A stretch of 64,000 nucleotides of DNA from Arthrobacter sp. C2 (GTDB lineage Bacteria > Actinomycetota > Actinomycetes > Actinomycetales > Micrococcaceae), in contig CP042428.1 in NCBI GenBank assembly GCA_024207135.1, positions 3,596,001 to 3,660,000 of the forward strand, written 5' to 3'. A program made the translations under genes and the position numbers. The notes under the pieces are model-generated. The model saw only the letters and a list, made by a program, of their open reading frames with translations, ran no database searches and had not been told where the DNA came from. Shown here one piece after another: positions 17,608 to 26,056 of the stretch (the stretch's first letter is position 1; every line of letters starts with the position of its first letter).

Positions 17608-18024
17608 ATGGCAAGTGCTTCCAAATTGGTCACCGTGGCTGACCTCGACTTCAGCTCGCCCGACAAAACCCGTGTTTCGGTCGCGGCCCGGCTTGGGCTG
17701 CTTCTGGAAGACGGCGGCAGTGTTCTGCTGCTCGACAACCGCGGGTGGTCGACCAGCCAGCATTGGGCGGACGCATCGGTTGGCGACATCGAAAAGAGAG
17801 CATTCGATCTCATGGGACCCGATGCCCCGACGGAGGACCAAGACAAGGAAGGGATGGCCACGGAGTATTGGGAATCCCTGAGTGAAATCCTGGAACAACT
17901 GGATCTCGACATCGGCCCCGCCGAACTTCGCGAGCTGCCCCACGAAGTCCGGCTGAGCCACCGTCTGCTCAAGCGACTCGATGCCGCACTCGACGACCTG
18001 GGCGGCACGCGCACCGGAAGATGA
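17608..18024 (+). CDS. Hypothetical protein, 138 aa
   Basis: A soluble acidic protein with no recognised domain. The body contains TVADLDFSSPDKTRVSVAARLG, LLLEDGGSVLLLDNRGWS and a helical C-terminal half. The ATG at 17608 is preceded by TAACGT with a 7-base gap, the arrangement of a leaderless promoter, so I use it rather than the longer upstream frame that runs through the tRNA. It ends 1 base before the stop of the convergent prolyl oligopeptidase gene. Confidence 0.65.
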   Translation: MASASKLVTVADLDFSSPDKTRVSVAARLGLLLEDGGSVLLLDNRGWSTSQHWADASVGDIEKRAFDLMGPDAPTEDQDKEGMATEYWESLSEILEQLDLDIGPAELRELPHEVRLSHRLLKRLDAALDDLGGTRTGR

Positions 18025-18025
18025 A

Positions 18026-20230
18026 TCAGTCGGCGACGTGCCGCCAGAGGAACTCGTAGCTGGTCGCCAGCATGGTTGCGGTCGCGCCGTTGTCGCTGGC
18101 CCCGGCATGCCCGCCGTCAAGGGACTCGTGGTAACGGACATTGCCGACACCCATGTCCATCATCTTCGCCGCCATCTTCCGGGCCTGCACCGGGCCGACC
18201 CGGTCGTCGCTGGTGGCGCTCCAAATCAGCGAGGCCGGGTAGGCGGTCCCCTCCGGGAGTGCATCGTCGAGCCGGTGGTACGGGGAGAACGTGCGAACAA
18301 ATTCCCAGTCAGCGGGCACCTCCGGGTCGCCGTACTCGGCAATCCATGAATGCCCGGCGGCCAGACGCGTGTACCTGCGCATGTCCAGCAACGGGACACC
18401 GCAGGAGATGGCCCCAAAAAGCTCCGGGTAGCCGGTGATCATGTTGCCCATCAGCAGCCCGCCGTTGGAACGACCCGTCGCGGCCAGGTGTTTGCGCGAG
18501 GTGACCCCGCGGTTGATGAGGTCGCGGGCAATGGCCGCGAAGTCCTCGTAGGCGCGGTGCCTGTTTTCCCGCAGCGCAGCCCGGTGCCAGCGCGGCCCGT
18601 ACTCGCCGCCGCCGCGGATGTTGGCCACCACGTAGCTGCCGCGACGCCCCTGTTCCGTGCGGCGAACCAGCCAGCCGGGCCCCAACGCACCGAGGTAGCT
18701 CGGGGTCAAGCTGGCCTGGAACCCGCCATAGCCGTTCATCAGCACCGGGTTCTTCCCGTCCAGCGGAAGCTCGTGCGGTGACACCTGGAAGTAGGGGACG
18801 CGGGTTCCGTCATCGGAAACGGCAAAGTGCTGAGTGACCTCGAAGTCTTCGGCATCGAAACGAGCCGGTGCGCTCTTCACCGGCAACGGGGTTGGGTCGT
18901 TGGCCGCGTCCGGGCCGACGGTACCGCGTGCCAGGGTGGTGGGCGTGAGGAACCCGGTGAGGGTCAACCAAAAATCCTCGCCGCATTCGGGATCCTCGTC
19001 GTCCACGGCCGAAATGCTGAAGCTGTGCAACGGGGCACCGACGTTCAGGGTGCGAAGCGCGAAGTTGCGGGCGGGATCGCAGATCAGGATCTGGGAGGAG
19101 ACGTCTTGCAGGACGTTGAGCAGGATGTGGCTGGCGGTGAAGTCAATGGATTGCAGGGAGGCGGAGTCCGTGGGGACGAAGATCTCGCGAAGGGCCCCGG
19201 TGCCGGCCATGAATCCCTCGAGCTCTGCCAGGACCAGTGAGCCGGGAATGTGGGTGACCCCGTTGCGGGTCCAGGGGGTTTGCGGGGAGAAGATCACCCA
19301 TCCACGATGCAGCGAGACCCCGACGTCGGTGGGGACGTCAAGGTGCACCCATTCATCGCCGCTGCGCACGTAGGTCTTGGAATTGTAGAAATCGATGACG
19401 TCGTGGGCCACGTCGCGTTCGAACCCCGGGGTCGAATCATGGGAAACATAGGCCAGGACGTGCGACTGGTCGATGGCGAAGATTTCCTCGGCCTCGGCCA
19501 GCTCCTGGCCGCGCGACAGTCGGCGCACGGTGCGGGCATACGATGACAGCGTGAGCGATCCTTCCCCGACATCGGTGGCGACAAACAAGGTGTCCGCATC
19601 CGCCCAGGAGACGTTGGTCTTGGCGACCGGCAAGTCGAAGCCTCCGGCGACAAAGGCCAGGGTTGGCAGGTCGAATTCCCGCACGCGCACCTGGTCCCCG
19701 CCGTCGGGGGAGAGCTTGACCAGCGCCCGGGTGTACTCCGTGCCAGCTGCCGGGCGGAGCATCTGCGCCCCGGAGTAGACCCAGTCGATTCCCTCGGCCG
19801 CTGCCAGTGCATCCACATCCAGCAGGATTTCCCACTCCGGCTCCTGTTGCTGGTACGACTCCCAGCTGGTGCGCCGCCACAATCCCTTGGGGTGCTGCGA
19901 ATCGCGCCAGAAGTTGTAGTAGTGCTCCCCGCGCTTGGTGACCATGGGGATCCTGTCGGCGGCGTCCAGCACCGTGAGGATGGCATCCTTGGTGGCGGCG
20001 AAATCCGCGTCGAAGAGTTCTTCCTCGGTGCGGTCGTTCTGGCCGACCACCCAATCCATGGAGCGGTCCGAGTCCAGTTCCTCGAGCCACAGGAATGGGT
20101 CCTCAAGAGTGTTCTTGGACGCCTGGGCTTGGGCGTGCTGCACGAGGGCATCCGAGGCCGGGGCTTCGGAACTGCCGGTCATTTCGGCGAGGCTGGCGGA
20201 CGCGGGGGTTTCAAGGTGAGGGGTGCTCAT
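18026..20230 (-). CDS. Prolyl oligopeptidase family serine peptidase (S9)
   Basis: A 734-aa cytoplasmic peptidase without signal peptide. An N-terminal section (DPFLWLEELDSDRSMDWV) leads into a beta-propeller to about residue 450. The alpha/beta catalytic domain carries VLMNGYGGF, catalytic Ser in TGRSNGGLLMGN, a late Asp region and catalytic His in SLDGGHAGASDN. It resembles prolyl oligopeptidase and oligopeptidase B of MEROPS S9A, which cleave short peptides after Pro or basic residues. The classical GGSNGG is GRSNGG here, as in several actinobacterial homologues. A TAGACT box lies exactly 6 bases before the ATG at 20230, which predicts a leaderless mRNA. Confidence 0.9.
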   Translation of the reverse strand: MSTPHLETPASASLAEMTGSSEAPASDALVQHAQAQASKNTLEDPFLWLEELDSDRSMDWVVGQNDRTEEELFDADFAATKDAILTVLDAADRIPMVTKRGEHYYNFWRDSQHPKGLWRRTSWESYQQQEPEWEILLDVDALAAAEGIDWVYSGAQMLRPAAGTEYTRALVKLSPDGGDQVRVREFDLPTLAFVAGGFDLPVAKTNVSWADADTLFVATDVGEGSLTLSSYARTVRRLSRGQELAEAEEIFAIDQSHVLAYVSHDSTPGFERDVAHDVIDFYNSKTYVRSGDEWVHLDVPTDVGVSLHRGWVIFSPQTPWTRNGVTHIPGSLVLAELEGFMAGTGALREIFVPTDSASLQSIDFTASHILLNVLQDVSSQILICDPARNFALRTLNVGAPLHSFSISAVDDEDPECGEDFWLTLTGFLTPTTLARGTVGPDAANDPTPLPVKSAPARFDAEDFEVTQHFAVSDDGTRVPYFQVSPHELPLDGKNPVLMNGYGGFQASLTPSYLGALGPGWLVRRTEQGRRGSYVVANIRGGGEYGPRWHRAALRENRHRAYEDFAAIARDLINRGVTSRKHLAATGRSNGGLLMGNMITGYPELFGAISCGVPLLDMRRYTRLAAGHSWIAEYGDPEVPADWEFVRTFSPYHRLDDALPEGTAYPASLIWSATSDDRVGPVQARKMAAKMMDMGVGNVRYHESLDGGHAGASDNGATATMLATSYEFLWRHVAD

Positions 20231-20375
20231 ATGGACAGTCTAGGGAAACCGGCTGTTTGGGCACTGGGGATTCGTAATCGATTCGTTATATGACTCGTGG
20301 TGGGATGCCCCTTTTTGTCGGGGTAGGTGGGTAGGTTGAGCAGAAGGTCTCAGTTTCGTCGAATAGGGGAAAACG

Positions 20376-21473
20376 ATGCAGTTCGGAGAACGGCTAGCAG
20401 CGCTGGCGGCAAAGATTCAGCAGCAACGCAACATCATAGAAACCGAGGAAGCCACGAAGAACGCATTCATCATGCCGTTCATTTCGACGATCCTCGGGTA
20501 TGACGTGTTCAACCCGCTGGAAGTTGTCCCCGAGTACACCGCCGACGTCGGGATCAAGAAGGGCGAAAAGATTGACTACGCCATCATGCTTGGTGGCGAG
20601 GTGCAGATCCTGATCGAGTGCAAGCGTTCGGTCGGTGGCCTGAAGTATGAACATGCATCGCAGCTCTACCGGTACTTTGCCGCTACAACCGCAAGAATCG
20701 CGATTCTGACCAACGGTGAGGTCTACCAGTTCTATACCGACCTCGATGCCCCGAACAAGATGGACGCGAAGCCGTTCCTGATCCTCGACATGAACGACAT
20801 CGACGAAACACTGATCCCGGAGCTACGCAAGCTGTCCCGTGATGCGTTCGATCTTGAATCCATAGTCAGCGCCGCGGAGGAACTCCGCTACGTCGGGGAG
20901 ATCAAGCGCGCCATCGCCGCCAACTTCCAGGAACCAACGGCGGAGTGGGTCAAATTCCTGTCTGCTGGCGTCTACGAGGGTCAATTTACGCAGCGGGTTC
21001 GCGAGCAATTCACAGTCCTCGTGGCCAAGGCCACGAAGCAATACCTTGCGGATCAAGTCAACGACCGCCTCAAGGCGGCGCTCGGAGAACCGAACATCCC
21101 CATGATGTCGAGTACGGAAGCGGCCGCCAGCGTAACCAGCGAATCCGTGGTCGAAGCAGACCTTGAACCGGACGACGGCGTTGAAACGACGCTGGAAGAA
21201 CTCGAAGGCTTCCACATTGTTCGTGCCATAGTTTGCAAGAACGTCAAGGTCAACCGTATTGCGCACCGAGATGCGAAGTCTTATTTTGCGGTACTGCTCG
21301 ATGACAATAACCGCAAACCGATAGCCCGGCTGCACTTCAACAGGGCGCAAAAATACCTGGGGCTGTTTGGGGAAGACAAGACAGAATCGCGCATCCCCAT
21401 TGAAAGCCTCGACGAAATCTACCTGCATTCAGATGCCCTGCGCGCCACGGTGGAAAGCTATGAAGCGGCGTAG
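20376..21473 (+). CDS. Orphan protein with type I restriction HsdR N-terminal-like nuclease domain
   Basis: A 365-aa protein. Residues about 20-135 match the HSDR_N_2-type PD-(D/E)xK fold. EATKNAFIMPFISTILGYD is followed by catalytic-site residues in KIDYAI and ILIECKR (D..ECK), then HASQLYRYFAAT and AILTNGEVYQFY. The middle is helical. The last 85 residues form a beta-rich domain (HIVRAIVCKNVKVNRIAHRDAKSY..VLLDDN) found at the end of similar standalone proteins. No helicase motor, methylase or specificity subunit lies nearby. AGGGG 7 bases before the ATG fixes the start. Base composition is visibly less GC-rich than its neighbours, which suggests transfer. Defence function is possible but unproven. 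Confidence 0.75.
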   Translation: MQFGERLAALAAKIQQQRNIIETEEATKNAFIMPFISTILGYDVFNPLEVVPEYTADVGIKKGEKIDYAIMLGGEVQILIECKRSVGGLKYEHASQLYRYFAATTARIAILTNGEVYQFYTDLDAPNKMDAKPFLILDMNDIDETLIPELRKLSRDAFDLESIVSAAEELRYVGEIKRAIAANFQEPTAEWVKFLSAGVYEGQFTQRVREQFTVLVAKATKQYLADQVNDRLKAALGEPNIPMMSSTEAAASVTSESVVEADLEPDDGVETTLEELEGFHIVRAIVCKNVKVNRIAHRDAKSYFAVLLDDNNRKPIARLHFNRAQKYLGLFGEDKTESRIPIESLDEIYLHSDALRATVESYEAA

Positions 21474-21577
21474 CCGAAAGGGATAGATGTCTTGAACCAG
21501 CGGTTCGCTTGGGCACGAACTTCAAATCCCGTGTCCAAGCGGACCGATACGGCATGACGGCAGACTAGGCTGAAACC

Positions 21578-23611
21578 GTGAGTGAGCAGCAGAATCCCGG
21601 TCGAGAACCGTATGTCATTGCCGTTGTGGGAGCCGGACCGCGTGGCACCTCGGTTCTTGAGCGCTTGGCATCCGAGCTGGGGCGCACCCGGAACCATTCG
21701 CGCGCGATCACCGTGGTCGTCTTCGATGTCCACGACCCGGGTGCCGGGCATGTCTGGAGCACGTCCCAGTCCAGGCTCTTCCTGATGAACACCCCGGCAG
21801 GATTCCCCACCGTTGCCCCGGAACGGGAAGCCCCGGGCGAACCGGGCTTGAGCTTCGACCAATGGCGTCTGGCCGGCGGCGACGGCGCGGTGCTCAGCAG
21901 CGTGGAAGGCGAGGAACTGGAACGGATGGGCCGGGGAACCTACCCGCCACGGGCCCTCTACGGAAGGTATCTGCGCCACGTCTTTGACCGGTCGGTGGCG
22001 GCACTGCGCGCCAACACTGCCGTGATGGAGGTGCGTGTGGAGCGCGCCGAGATCACGGCCCTGCACCGCGGCGCGGCCGACTACCTGCTGACCGGGCACC
22101 GGATCGATGGCACCGGCGCACAAACACCACACTCCGGCGATGCCCTTGAACTGCGTGCCGACGCCGTGGTGCTGGCATTGGGCCACGTTCCGGCACACCT
22201 GAACCCGGCACAGCAGGCAATGGCCCAGGCCGCTGACGACGCCGGTCTGGCCTACCAGGGTCCCAACGTTCCCGGGGACGTCGCCTGGGACAAGGTTCCA
22301 GCGGGGGAAACCGTCTTGGTCCGCGGCCTGGGACTGAACTTCTTTGACGTGATGATTGCCCTGACCGTGGGGCGCGGCGGACAGTTCAATGAAATCAACG
22401 GGGGCCCGGGGCGTGCCCTGGAATACTGGCCCTCGGGCCGGGAACCACGGATCGCGGCGGCCTCCCGCCGCGGAACGCCGTACCGCGCAAAATCCTGCAT
22501 CGAGGAGTTCATCCCGGACTCCGTGAGCCTGCGCTACCTGGACTTCGACGTGATCGTCCAGAAGGTTGCCGAGGCCCGGGCACTGAACCCGGAAGCAGCC
22601 GTCCGCTTTGACGCGCACGTCTGGCCATTGCTGCACCGCGACGTCCTGCTGGCCTACTACCGCACCGCGGCCAAGCGACACCCGTCCCGCTTCGAGGTGG
22701 ACCCGGATGAATTCGTGGACAACTTGATTGCGGTGCTCGACGCCGAACACCAGGCAGGCTCCCAGGTGTGGTTGGAGGGCGCTCGCCGGCTCGTGGACGA
22801 GCAGGCACCCGTCTTGGGATTCCTTGATGTCCCTCGGCTGGGCCACCCCTTCGCCGAACGCGGTTTTTCCTCCTTGAAGGAATACCAGAAGGCCGTCATG
22901 GAGTACCTGGAGGTCGATGCGATCTCTTCGGTGGAAGGCGAGAAAGACCCGTTGAAGATGGCCATTGCCACCTTGAACGCCGGGCGCATGGTCGTCAAGA
23001 AGATGATCGCCGAGCGACTGATCTCGGACGAGTCGCGCCAGAGCGAGGTGCAGGGATGGTTTGAACCGCTGGTCGAGGGCCTGGCCTCCGGTCCTCCGCT
23101 GCAACGCATCGAGGAACTCGCAGCCTTGGCCCGGGCCAACATCGTGGAGTTCATCGGCCCGGACCCGGAATTCGAGATTGACCGGCCTTCCGGGGTGTTC
23201 ACCGCTTCATCGCCGTGGGTCGACGCCCCGGCGTGTACGGCGCGCACGCTCATTGAGGCCATGATGCCGGCCAACCGCGTGCTGCAGACTGCCTCGCCGT
23301 TGCTGCGGCAGCTGCTCGACGATGGCTTGGCCACCGCGTTCCACATGCGCAACGACCAAGGAGAACCGTTCCCGGGCTCGGGACTCGAGGTCATGGGCGA
23401 GCCCTACCGGATGGTTGATGCCCAGGGGGTGGCGCACCGGGCGATCTTTGTGCTCGGGCTCCAGCTTTCCTCCGCACAATGGGGCACCGCCATCGCGGCC
23501 CAGGCCGGGGCCGCGCTCGACGGTGCGGCCCGGACCCTGGGCGACGCCCAGGACATTGCCCGGGAACTGCTGCGCCTGAGCCAGGTCCAGGACTTGAACC
23601 AGCCGCGCTGA
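21578..23611 (+). CDS. FAD/NAD(P)-binding oxidoreductase-like protein
   Basis: A 677-aa protein. Near the N-terminus IAVVGAGPRGTSVLERLA is a Rossmann dinucleotide-binding motif with the GPRG variant typical of the FAD-NAD(P)-binding family PF13454. FDVHDPGAGHVWSTSQSRLFLMNTPAG follows. Near residue 250 GETVLVRGLGLNFFDVM forms a second nucleotide-binding segment. Related proteins sit in pathways of unknown chemistry and resemble N-hydroxylating monooxygenases only distantly. The GTG start at 21578 follows TAGGCT by 6 bases, a leaderless arrangement. A hairpin follows at 23648. Substrate unknown. Confidence 0.8.
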   Translation: MSEQQNPGREPYVIAVVGAGPRGTSVLERLASELGRTRNHSRAITVVVFDVHDPGAGHVWSTSQSRLFLMNTPAGFPTVAPEREAPGEPGLSFDQWRLAGGDGAVLSSVEGEELERMGRGTYPPRALYGRYLRHVFDRSVAALRANTAVMEVRVERAEITALHRGAADYLLTGHRIDGTGAQTPHSGDALELRADAVVLALGHVPAHLNPAQQAMAQAADDAGLAYQGPNVPGDVAWDKVPAGETVLVRGLGLNFFDVMIALTVGRGGQFNEINGGPGRALEYWPSGREPRIAAASRRGTPYRAKSCIEEFIPDSVSLRYLDFDVIVQKVAEARALNPEAAVRFDAHVWPLLHRDVLLAYYRTAAKRHPSRFEVDPDEFVDNLIAVLDAEHQAGSQVWLEGARRLVDEQAPVLGFLDVPRLGHPFAERGFSSLKEYQKAVMEYLEVDAISSVEGEKDPLKMAIATLNAGRMVVKKMIAERLISDESRQSEVQGWFEPLVEGLASGPPLQRIEELAALARANIVEFIGPDPEFEIDRPSGVFTASSPWVDAPACTARTLIEAMMPANRVLQTASPLLRQLLDDGLATAFHMRNDQGEPFPGSGLEVMGEPYRMVDAQGVAHRAIFVLGLQLSSAQWGTAIAAQAGAALDGAARTLGDAQDIARELLRLSQVQDLNQPR

Positions 23612-23647
23612 GAAACAAGCCCCAGAGCATGGAACGAAATGGCCAAA

Positions 23648-23683
23648 GGGGAGGGACCGGACGCCAAGGCCCGCTCCCTCCCC
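23648..23683. terminator. Bidirectional terminator
   Basis: GGGGAGGGA at 23648-23656 pairs with TCCCTCCCC at 23675-23683, between the convergent FAD-protein and VOC genes. Confidence 0.6.
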
Positions 23684-23706
23684 GCGCAGGGAATTTCCAA
23701 GCCCTG

Positions 23707-24489
23707 CTACACGCCCACCAGCTTCAAGGTGGCCCCGCAACAATCGGTGATCGCAGCAACCCTGCCGAACTCGGAATCCTGCGGGCCCTCGGTCACGGTG
23801 CCGCCGTTGGCCACCACGGTCGCGCAAGCCGCATCCACGTCATCCACGTCATCCACGCCCCAATAGGTCACCCAGAATCCGGGGACCTCGACCGGCAGGA
23901 AGCCGGAGGCGTCCATCAGCCCCGCCTTGGCATCGTCGCCCTGCCCGTAGGTGGTGTACTTGAATTCCGGGGAATCGGCCATCACGTGGGTGTCCCAGCC
24001 AAAGGCCTTGGAATAGAACTCCACCGCCGCCGGATAGTCCTTCGAGTACAGCTCGTGCCACGCCGGGGTGCCGTGCTCGGAGTCGGCACCGAAGCCCTGG
24101 TGCTCCTGGGGCTGCCACACGCCGAACGCGGCGCCGCCGGCATCAAGGAAGATGCCCATGTGCCCGAACGGGGCCACATGCATCGGCGGCATCAGGACCT
24201 TGCCGCCCGCGCCTTGGACGCTGGCCTCGGTGGCGGCGATGTCATCGCTCTTTAGGTACAGCGACCAGATGTTGGGGATGCCGCCGAAATCCGGATTGTG
24301 CGGAGACATTCCCGCCACCAGCCGCCCGTCGCGCCGGGCGCTGAGATATCCGCCGTACTCCTCCGCAACGGGCTCATCGAACTCCCAGCCGAAGAGGGCC
24401 GCATAGAATTTCTTGCTCGCATCGATATCCGAGCTCATGATGTCGGTCCAGACCGGGTTTCCGGCGGGGGTGGTATCGCGCAGGGGCAT
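23707..24489 (-). CDS. VOC-superfamily protein, two-domain (glyoxalase/bleomycin-resistance fold)
   Basis: A 260-aa protein made of two tandem VOC domains. Domain 1 covers about residues 8-125 (PVWTDIMSSDIDASKKFYAALFGW). Domain 2 covers about 140-260 (PAWHELYSKDYPAAVEFYSKAFGW) and ends CCGATLKLVGV. It resembles the 27-30 kDa hydroxylase-like VOC proteins of actinobacteria. A VDDVDDVDA stretch in domain 2 comes from three near-identical 9-bp units at 23830-23858. Catalytic role unknown. Confidence 0.85.
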   Translation of the reverse strand: MPLRDTTPAGNPVWTDIMSSDIDASKKFYAALFGWEFDEPVAEEYGGYLSARRDGRLVAGMSPHNPDFGGIPNIWSLYLKSDDIAATEASVQGAGGKVLMPPMHVAPFGHMGIFLDAGGAAFGVWQPQEHQGFGADSEHGTPAWHELYSKDYPAAVEFYSKAFGWDTHVMADSPEFKYTTYGQGDDAKAGLMDASGFLPVEVPGFWVTYWGVDDVDDVDAACATVVANGGTVTEGPQDSEFGRVAAITDCCGATLKLVGV

Positions 24490-24608
24490 TTTCGAACGCT
24501 TCCAATCTTGGGGTTGCCGTTGGTTCGTGAACCGGGAATCCTGCCTGCCCGGTTGCCATGAATCCTACGTGCCGCACCCGGTGCTGACCATGGCCTGCGG
24601 GTTAACGA

Positions 24609-24646
24609 AAGGAGTCGGTTCCCGTTGGCACGGGAACCGACTCCTT
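24609..24646. terminator. Terminator, probably the original one of tRNA-Ser(TGA)
   Basis: A perfect 17-bp hairpin (AAGGAGTCGGTTCCCGT at 24609-24625 with 24630-24646, loop TGGC). It lies 10 bases beyond the partial tRNA-Ser 3' end at 24656. A terminator at 25732-25772 lies at almost the same distance from the intact tRNA. Confidence 0.7.
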
Positions 24647-24654
24647 GAATGGCA

Positions 24655-24679
24655 CGGATGGTAAGAGATTTGAATTCTT
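24655..24679 (-). repeat. Partial copy of tRNA-Ser(TGA) 3' end (putative attachment-site remnant)
   Basis: CGGATGGTAAGAGATTTGAA at 24655-24674 plus T-TCTT matches 25782-25806 in 24 of 25 bases and in the same orientation. It is only the T-arm and acceptor half of the tRNA; sequence beyond diverges completely. Confidence 0.75.
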
Positions 24680-24841
24680 TAAAGTGCTATGGGAAGTCGA
24701 AAAAAACCTGTAATCACTCGGATTTGCATCACTCCAGGTAACAACATTTGATGCATGACGTGGGCAAATGATGGGCATTTCGCCATTCGTCGCCCCGCCT
24801 GCCTACACTCGAATCAATCGCTCGCAAGTTAGGAATCCAGC

Positions 24842-25024
24842 ATGAAACGCGTACTGAAGCACCGACTAACAATCAGCTTGGCGGTACTCGCCGTCGTGAT
24901 AGCGGCCGGAAGCTACGTTCCCAGCTCCACCTACCCGGTAGCGTTCGGCATCATCTGGGCTGTTTGCGCGGTAACGCTCGGGTACGCCGTAGTCTCCATC
25001 CGCAGGGACTTGAATGATGCGTAA
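24842..25024 (+). CDS. Small two-helix membrane protein, 60 aa
   Basis: It begins MKRVLKHRLTISLAVLAVVIAAG, has a second hydrophobic helix (FGIIWAVCAVTLGYAVVSI), and ends with a basic/acidic tail RRDLNDA. An AGGA lies 7-9 bases before the ATG. Its end overlaps the start of the lipoprotein gene by 11 bases, which suggests co-translation. There is no recognised family. It lies inside the tRNA-Ser-flanked segment. Confidence 0.6.
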   Translation: MKRVLKHRLTISLAVLAVVIAAGSYVPSSTYPVAFGIIWAVCAVTLGYAVVSIRRDLNDA

Positions 25025-25445
25025 CAAGGTTGCTGCGCTGCTCGCTGCGGCCCTCGCACTGACCGGATGCACCTCAAGTATGGAAGTATCGTCTGAGCCT
25101 CATCGGACCCACTCCGTCGCGCCAGTGAATGAAGACCTCTCACAGAAATGGGCGGACGCCCAGATCAACCACTTCTTGAACGGCTACGGCGCGGCAAGCT
25201 TCCGGGGATTCCTGGAAGGAACTCCGCACCGGAATATCGACTCTTGGTCTTCTCCTGAAGAAGGTGTCCTGGTAGTTGTGCTGTCGAGCAACAACTGGGA
25301 AGAAAAGTACCTCAGTTCTCTCTCCTTCGACATGATGGGCAAAGCCGGCTGGACAGACCACAGCTTGAAGCTGGTCCGCGTCACTTCCCACGACGGCTCG
25401 ATGTGGGCGGACACCCAGCGCGCCGACATCAATGGACTCCACTAA
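25014..25445 (+). CDS. Putative lipoprotein, 143 aa
   Basis: A signal peptide with lipobox (VAALLAAALALTGC) places the acylated Cys at residue 19. The mature part contains NHFLNGYGAASFRGFLEG and VLVVVLSSNNWEEKYLSSLSFDM, with no known domain. The start ATG at 25014 (or the adjacent 25017) follows AGGGA and overlaps the preceding membrane-protein gene, so both probably act together at the membrane. I do not recognise the family. Confidence 0.65.
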   Translation: MMRNKVAALLAAALALTGCTSSMEVSSEPHRTHSVAPVNEDLSQKWADAQINHFLNGYGAASFRGFLEGTPHRNIDSWSSPEEGVLVVVLSSNNWEEKYLSSLSFDMMGKAGWTDHSLKLVRVTSHDGSMWADTQRADINGLH

Positions 25446-25731
25446 TCCACCTGCCAGAGCGTCCCGCCGGATCGCAAGATCCGGTTGGGCGCTTTGGCGC
25501 TTAGCGGCTGTAGCCCAAGAACTCCTGCTATCCAAGGCTGAGCCGGCATTGCGGCCAGCCACTGCCAATTCCGGCATTTCCGTCAAGGTTGTAGGACGTG
25601 GCGTTTGCCGTGAAGACGCTGGACCTCTAGGCAGAGCCGTTCGATGACGACTTGGACGCCGTTGCCATGGCCCTGGATGCCGCCGTCCCAAGATGACTTC
25701 TGCCCAAAGTGTTTGTTTTCGGGCACAAGAA
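25446..25731. other. Intergenic, possible decayed coding sequence
   Basis: No intact gene. Around 25598-25699 one plus-strand frame reads DVAFAVKTLDL, then an in-frame TAG, then AEPFDDDLDAVAMALDAA and a TGA stop. It resembles real protein more than random GC-rich DNA, which suggests a broken gene. Confidence 0.3.
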
Positions 25732-25772
25732 AGGCCCCTGCCCCCTTGTAAGCAAAGGGAAGCCGGGGCCTT
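25732..25772 (-). terminator. Terminator after tRNA-Ser(TGA)
   Basis: AAGGCCCC at 25732-25739 pairs with GGGGCCTT at 25765-25772, 10 bases downstream of the tRNA 3' end on the minus strand. Confidence 0.65.
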
Positions 25773-25782
25773 ATCCGTGAGC

Positions 25783-25869
25783 GGATGGTAAGAGATTTGA
25801 ACTCTTGGTACGGGGTTACCGCACACTGGTTTTCAAGACCAGCTCCTTAGGCCGCTCGGACAACCATCC
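25783..25869 (-). tRNA. tRNA-Ser (anticodon TGA)
   Basis: An 87-nt class II tRNA. GGATGGT pairs with ACCATCC. The anticodon loop CTTGAAA gives TGA, which reads UCN codons. There is a long variable arm and a GTTCAAATC T loop. Its 3' 25 bases recur at 24655-24679. CCA is not encoded. Confidence 0.95.
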
Positions 25870-26056
25870 AGACCCAAAAAGTATACGCCAGCCCCGAGGT
25901 GCCGCCGGACCGCCACGCCCCGGCAGTCACAAACGGGAGCCGGAATTCCCCGGGGGTTAGAGTGACCCCAGCAAGACAGGACGCGGGCGCCGGGGCCCTG
26001 AAACACGGGTCTCCGGGCCGTGCCGCGAGCGAAGCCAACGAAGTCGGGAGACGACC

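Larger units (their letters stand above)
24490..24841. other. Intergenic region holding a terminator and a tRNA-Ser 3' remnant
   Basis: There is no gene in these 350 bases. They contain the promoter side of the VOC gene, the hairpin at 24609-24646 and the partial tRNA-Ser copy at 24655-24679. An AT-rich stretch leads to the small gene at 24842. Confidence 0.7.
24655..25806. mobile_element. Small tRNA-Ser-associated island or scar
   Basis: A segment of about 1.13 kb bounded by the tRNA-Ser(TGA) gene and a direct repeat of its 3' end, the usual footprint of tyrosine-recombinase integration. Each repeat copy has its own terminator about 10 bases away. The contents are two small genes (24842-25024, 25014-25445) and what looks like decayed sequence. 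No integrase is present, so this is either a remnant or a passenger moved in trans. Confidence 0.5.

Noticed and set aside
23821-23860. Short tandem repeat as a CRISPR
   Set aside because: Only three 9-bp units without spacers, inside a coding sequence. No CRISPR array or cas gene was seen anywhere in the window.
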